Source: Dryas octopetala (Eukaryota; Streptophyta; Magnoliopsida; Rosales; Rosaceae). Taken from it: a DNA stretch of 64,000 nt. The translations under genes were made by a program, and so were the position numbers. Positions 61,332 through 64,000 of this stretch are shown one piece after another (position 1 is the stretch's first letter; each line of letters begins with the position of its first letter). The DNA is taken from the NCBI GenBank assembly GCA_963921425.1, contig OY992832.1, positions 25,075,489 to 25,139,488 of the forward strand, written 5' to 3'. The notes under the pieces are model-generated. The model was not told the DNA's origin, did not search any database, and saw only the letters and a program-made list of their open reading frames with translations.

Positions 61332-62095
61332 GAGAGTCTCTTAGTCCTTGTCCAATTAGGGTTCCTAACAACTTGCCGTCTAAGTCTTGTCTTAGGATAG
61401 GCCGCGACTCATTATCCAAGTAGAACACGCCTTTTCTTAGGCTAACTCTCGCACAAGATGGGCCTTCTATCCAAGAAGCTCATCCACTCCACCCTAGTCG
61501 CCTACGAACCTCACCACCTAAGACCCTATAGGTCCCAAGTGCCATCGTGGGCCGACACTGGTACCAGACCATCTCCAGAGCACCTCTATCCCAGGGCGTC
61601 CTCTGGGTGTAGGCCTCCGAGACTCCCTCTACAGTGAAGCCCTAAGCCTATATTATCGGGCTTGGGCCTTCTTTTAGTGCCGAGGCTAAGCTATCCTTGG
61701 CCTCCCACATTCAATGCACCGAGACCCAGTCAGGCCTCACGCCTTTATTATATTGAGCTCTCATATCCATGGCTGCTAACCCATGGTTCATTACAGACTA
61801 CTAACCCATGTTTAAGCCAAGGCTAGCCTAGCCTCGCTTCTTTTGGTCACCAAGCTTCATCGGCCTTGGCCCATTGGTCGCTAGGCCCACCATTGGGCCT
61901 TGGTCCTTTTGGTCTTGAGTCCATTATTGGGCCTTGCCCCATCCATTAGACCTTTCGGGCCTATGGACTCGTTTCTAGTCTCTTGGGCCTTTTTCTTAGC
62001 CTATGTCCAGGCAAAACATCGATCCAAAGACCATTCAAGCCTCTTCGTTTCCATTTCTACAACGCGTACTTCTGCTCAATCAATATGAGTATCAA
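61332..62095. other. GC-richer decayed LTR-like sequence
   Basis: Noticeably richer in C and G than its surroundings, with repeated GGCCTTGG / TTGGGCCTT words. No intact frame. It is likely the remainder of the element interrupted by the nested solo LTR, but no protein signature proves it. Confidence 0.35.
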
Positions 62096-63051
62096 CATAT
62101 ATATATATATATATTAAACTATATATAAACTAATTAATTATTCTTTCAACTAAATTAACTAACATATAGTTAACTAAGGCCTTCCACAGCAATGATATTG
62201 AGAGTGAGAGTGAGAGTGATTGGAAGGTCTAATTTTGCTACAATGGGCCGGAATAATGAGAGTGAGGGTGAGTGAGGGTTAGAGTTGAGGGTGAGGAGAG
62301 GATCTGGTTGAGAGTGAGAGTGTGTGAGTTTTTTATCACAGTGGGTCCCACCGAAATCGAAAAGACGAAAAAGGGCAGAGAGAAGAATTAAAACCCTTCA
62401 GCACAGTCCGGAATTTTCGTTATTGGCAGGGGTATTTTTGTACTTGCGGAGGGAGAGAAAACAGTGGCCGACAAGCACTGTTCACCCAATAAAGCACCGG
62501 AATGGAAAAGACGAAAAAGGGCTTTTGACAAATTCAAAAAGCTGAGGCACGGTCCGGAATTTTAATTATTGGCAGGGGCATATTAGTACTTCGGAGGGAG
62601 GGATGCAAGTGGCCGACACGCCACTGTTCATCGCAGGTGCTGCCTCCCACTCGCCCACACGCGCGCTTGCTTCACACCGTTGGCCCAGATCACTTGCCCG
62701 TTGCAGATCAACGGTCCTCTTTTTAAGCCCGGTTTCAATTAAAAAAAAAAAAAAAAAAGGAAGGCTGCAACACGTGGCAGCGTCTGGAGGCTCAGATGAG
62801 TGTATCCGTTGGAGATCAACGGCTAGAATTAATTGACCGTTATAATGCAATTAAAAATACAAAAAAAATACCAAAAAAATTCGAAAAAATATTTAAAAAT
62901 TCTGAAAAATTTATAACGGCTATTTCATAATTTTTCCTATAAATTGAGCATTCACACTTCATTTTTTCACACATCTATCTATCCAATTCATTCATTTTAT
63001 CAATCTATTCAAATCACCTCACTTTTCCTAGAAAATTCTTTTTTTCCAATC

Positions 63052-64000
63052 ATGGAAAATTCAAGGAAAAAGAATTGGTCCATTGAAGAAGAGGTAGCGC
63101 TTGTTGAAGCTTGGATGGAAAATTCGGAAGATTGTGAAATCGGATCCAATCAAAGAAACATGGAATTTTGGAATAAAGTGTACGATCAATTTATTCGGAA
63201 ATGTCCTCTCGCCGTGAGGAATGGGCGACAAATTGGGGCGGTCATGGCTCACTTCAAGAAAATAGGGCAAGCCACCTCGAAATATCATAAATGTATCTTG
63301 GCAGCCGAACGATCACGCACTAGCGGGCAAAATCAAATTGATACGGTGAGTTTTGCTAATTAAACTCAAATATTTTTGTTAATTAAATTCACATATTTAT
63401 GTTTGATTAATATGTGTGTACTCTATTTTAAATTGTGTATACTTTATTTTTGCTAGTTAAACTCAAATATTTTTATTAATTAAATTCACATATTTATGTT
63501 TGATTAATATGTGTGTACTTTATTTTAAATTGTGTATACTTTATTTGTGCTAGTTAAACTCAAATATTTTTGTTAATTAAATTCACATATTTATGTTTGA
63601 TCAATATGTGTGTACTATATTTGAGATTGTGTATACTTTATTTGTGCTAGTTAAACTCAAATATTTTTGTTAATTAAATTCACATATTTATGTTTGATCA
63701 ATACGTGTGTACTATATTTGAGATTGTGTATACTTTATTTTTGCTAGTTAAACTCAAATATTTGTGATAATTAAATTCAAATATTTGAGTACCATTTATA
63801 ATTCATTAATTTGTTTTCATATTACTAGGTGACCTTTGCCAACGACGATACCAAGCAATAAACCCGAAAAACCGTCCTTTTGCTTGGCACCATTGTTTTG
63901 CTAAGATGCAACACTTTGTGAAGTGGCAACATGCACAAACCGACACCCCCACTGATGCCGATACCGAAGCTGAAGCGGTTCAATTGAGCGCGGATGAGGA
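63052..64000 (+). CDS. PIF/Harbinger ORF1 (Myb/SANT-like accessory protein), partial, probably frameshifted
   Basis: Exon one, 63052-63345, encodes KKNWSIEEEVALVEAWMEN then FWNKVYDQF, RNGRQIGAVMAHFKKI and ILAAERSRTSGQNQIDT. This is the trihelix/SANT-like DNA-binding region typical of ORF1 in plant PIF elements, which works with the transposase to bind the termini. A donor GTGAG at 63346 and acceptor TACTAG at 63823-63828 define an intron filled by 97-bp repeats. Exon two opens VTFAND, then hits a stop in that frame. In the adjacent frame it continues YQAINPKNRPFAWHHCF then AKMQHFVKWQHAQ and DADTEAEAVQL, as expected for the family. A one-base loss near 63848 best explains this. It runs off the window. 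Confidence 0.7.
63355..63790. repeat. 97-bp tandem repeat inside the ORF1 intron
   Basis: The unit start GCTA(A/G)TTAAACTCAAATAT recurs at 63355, 63452, 63549, 63646 and 63743, exactly 97 bp apart, giving four full units and a partial fifth. Units contain TTAATTAAATTCACATATTT and TGTGTGTACT. Later units share substitutions (GATCAATA, TTGAGATTG), showing stepwise expansion. Confidence 0.92.

Larger units (their letters stand above)
62178..64000 (+). mobile_element. PIF/Harbinger transposon, 5' part (continues past the window)
   Basis: Begins GGCCTTCCACAGCAATG directly after TAA (62175-62177), then subterminal GAGAGTGAGAGTG repeats. A promoter-like block (CCTATAAATTGAGC at 62937-62950) precedes the ORF1 start codon by about 100 bp. 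The second ORF (DDE transposase) and right terminus would lie beyond 64000. The diverged relative at 23070 lacks the coding part. Confidence 0.8.

Noticed and set aside
63355-63790. Possible CRISPR-like repeat array
   Set aside because: The 97-bp units are contiguous with no unique spacers, and the context is a plant transposon intron.

Overview
The window is nuclear DNA from a flowering plant, most likely a woody eudicot. Genes have GT-AG introns, long AT-rich spacers separate them, and the spacers are packed with plant transposon families (PIF/Harbinger, hAT, CACTA, Mutator-like MITEs, LTR solo elements, L1-type LINEs, a tRNA-derived SINE). The species cannot be named from sequence alone.

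Layout. 1-777: the 3' end of a membrane-protein gene. 2243-4037: an element with very long inverted repeats and a Harbinger MITE nested inside it. 4364-7367: an organellar DYW-type PPR editing-factor gene. 8485-13231: an inverted-repeat element, an RNase H-like relic and a non-autonomous hAT element. 13511-16754: an F-box pseudogene split by a 1.8-kb solo LTR. 17293-23700: a LINE relic, a MITE and Gypsy and Harbinger remnants. 25023-27715: two tandem kinase pseudogene copies. 28640-29410: a hAT transposase relic. 31423-32050: a 318-bp tandem duplication. 32481-41339: an eight-exon chloroplast rhodanese/PpiC gene (STR12 type). 44589-47382: an eight-exon calcium-dependent protein kinase of the CPK17/CPK34 group. 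49638-50689: a CACTA element built of inverted GGCGACGAA units. 53026-57664: a tandem pair of uncharacterised single-exon proteins ending in an EAR repression motif. 58345-62100: Copia and nested LTR remnants. 62178-64000: the 5' part of a PIF/Harbinger element with its ORF1, running off the end.

The intact genes are functionally unrelated: organelle RNA editing, plastid sulfurtransferase/parvulin, calcium signalling, and probable transcriptional co-repression by the EAR pair. No pathway cluster is evident. The best candidates for something undescribed are the EAR-motif paralog pair, with its duplicated promoters, and a roughly 325-bp MITE family present in three copies. Each of those copies has a perfect 9-bp target-site duplication, and one can be compared with a nearby duplicated segment that lacks the insertion.
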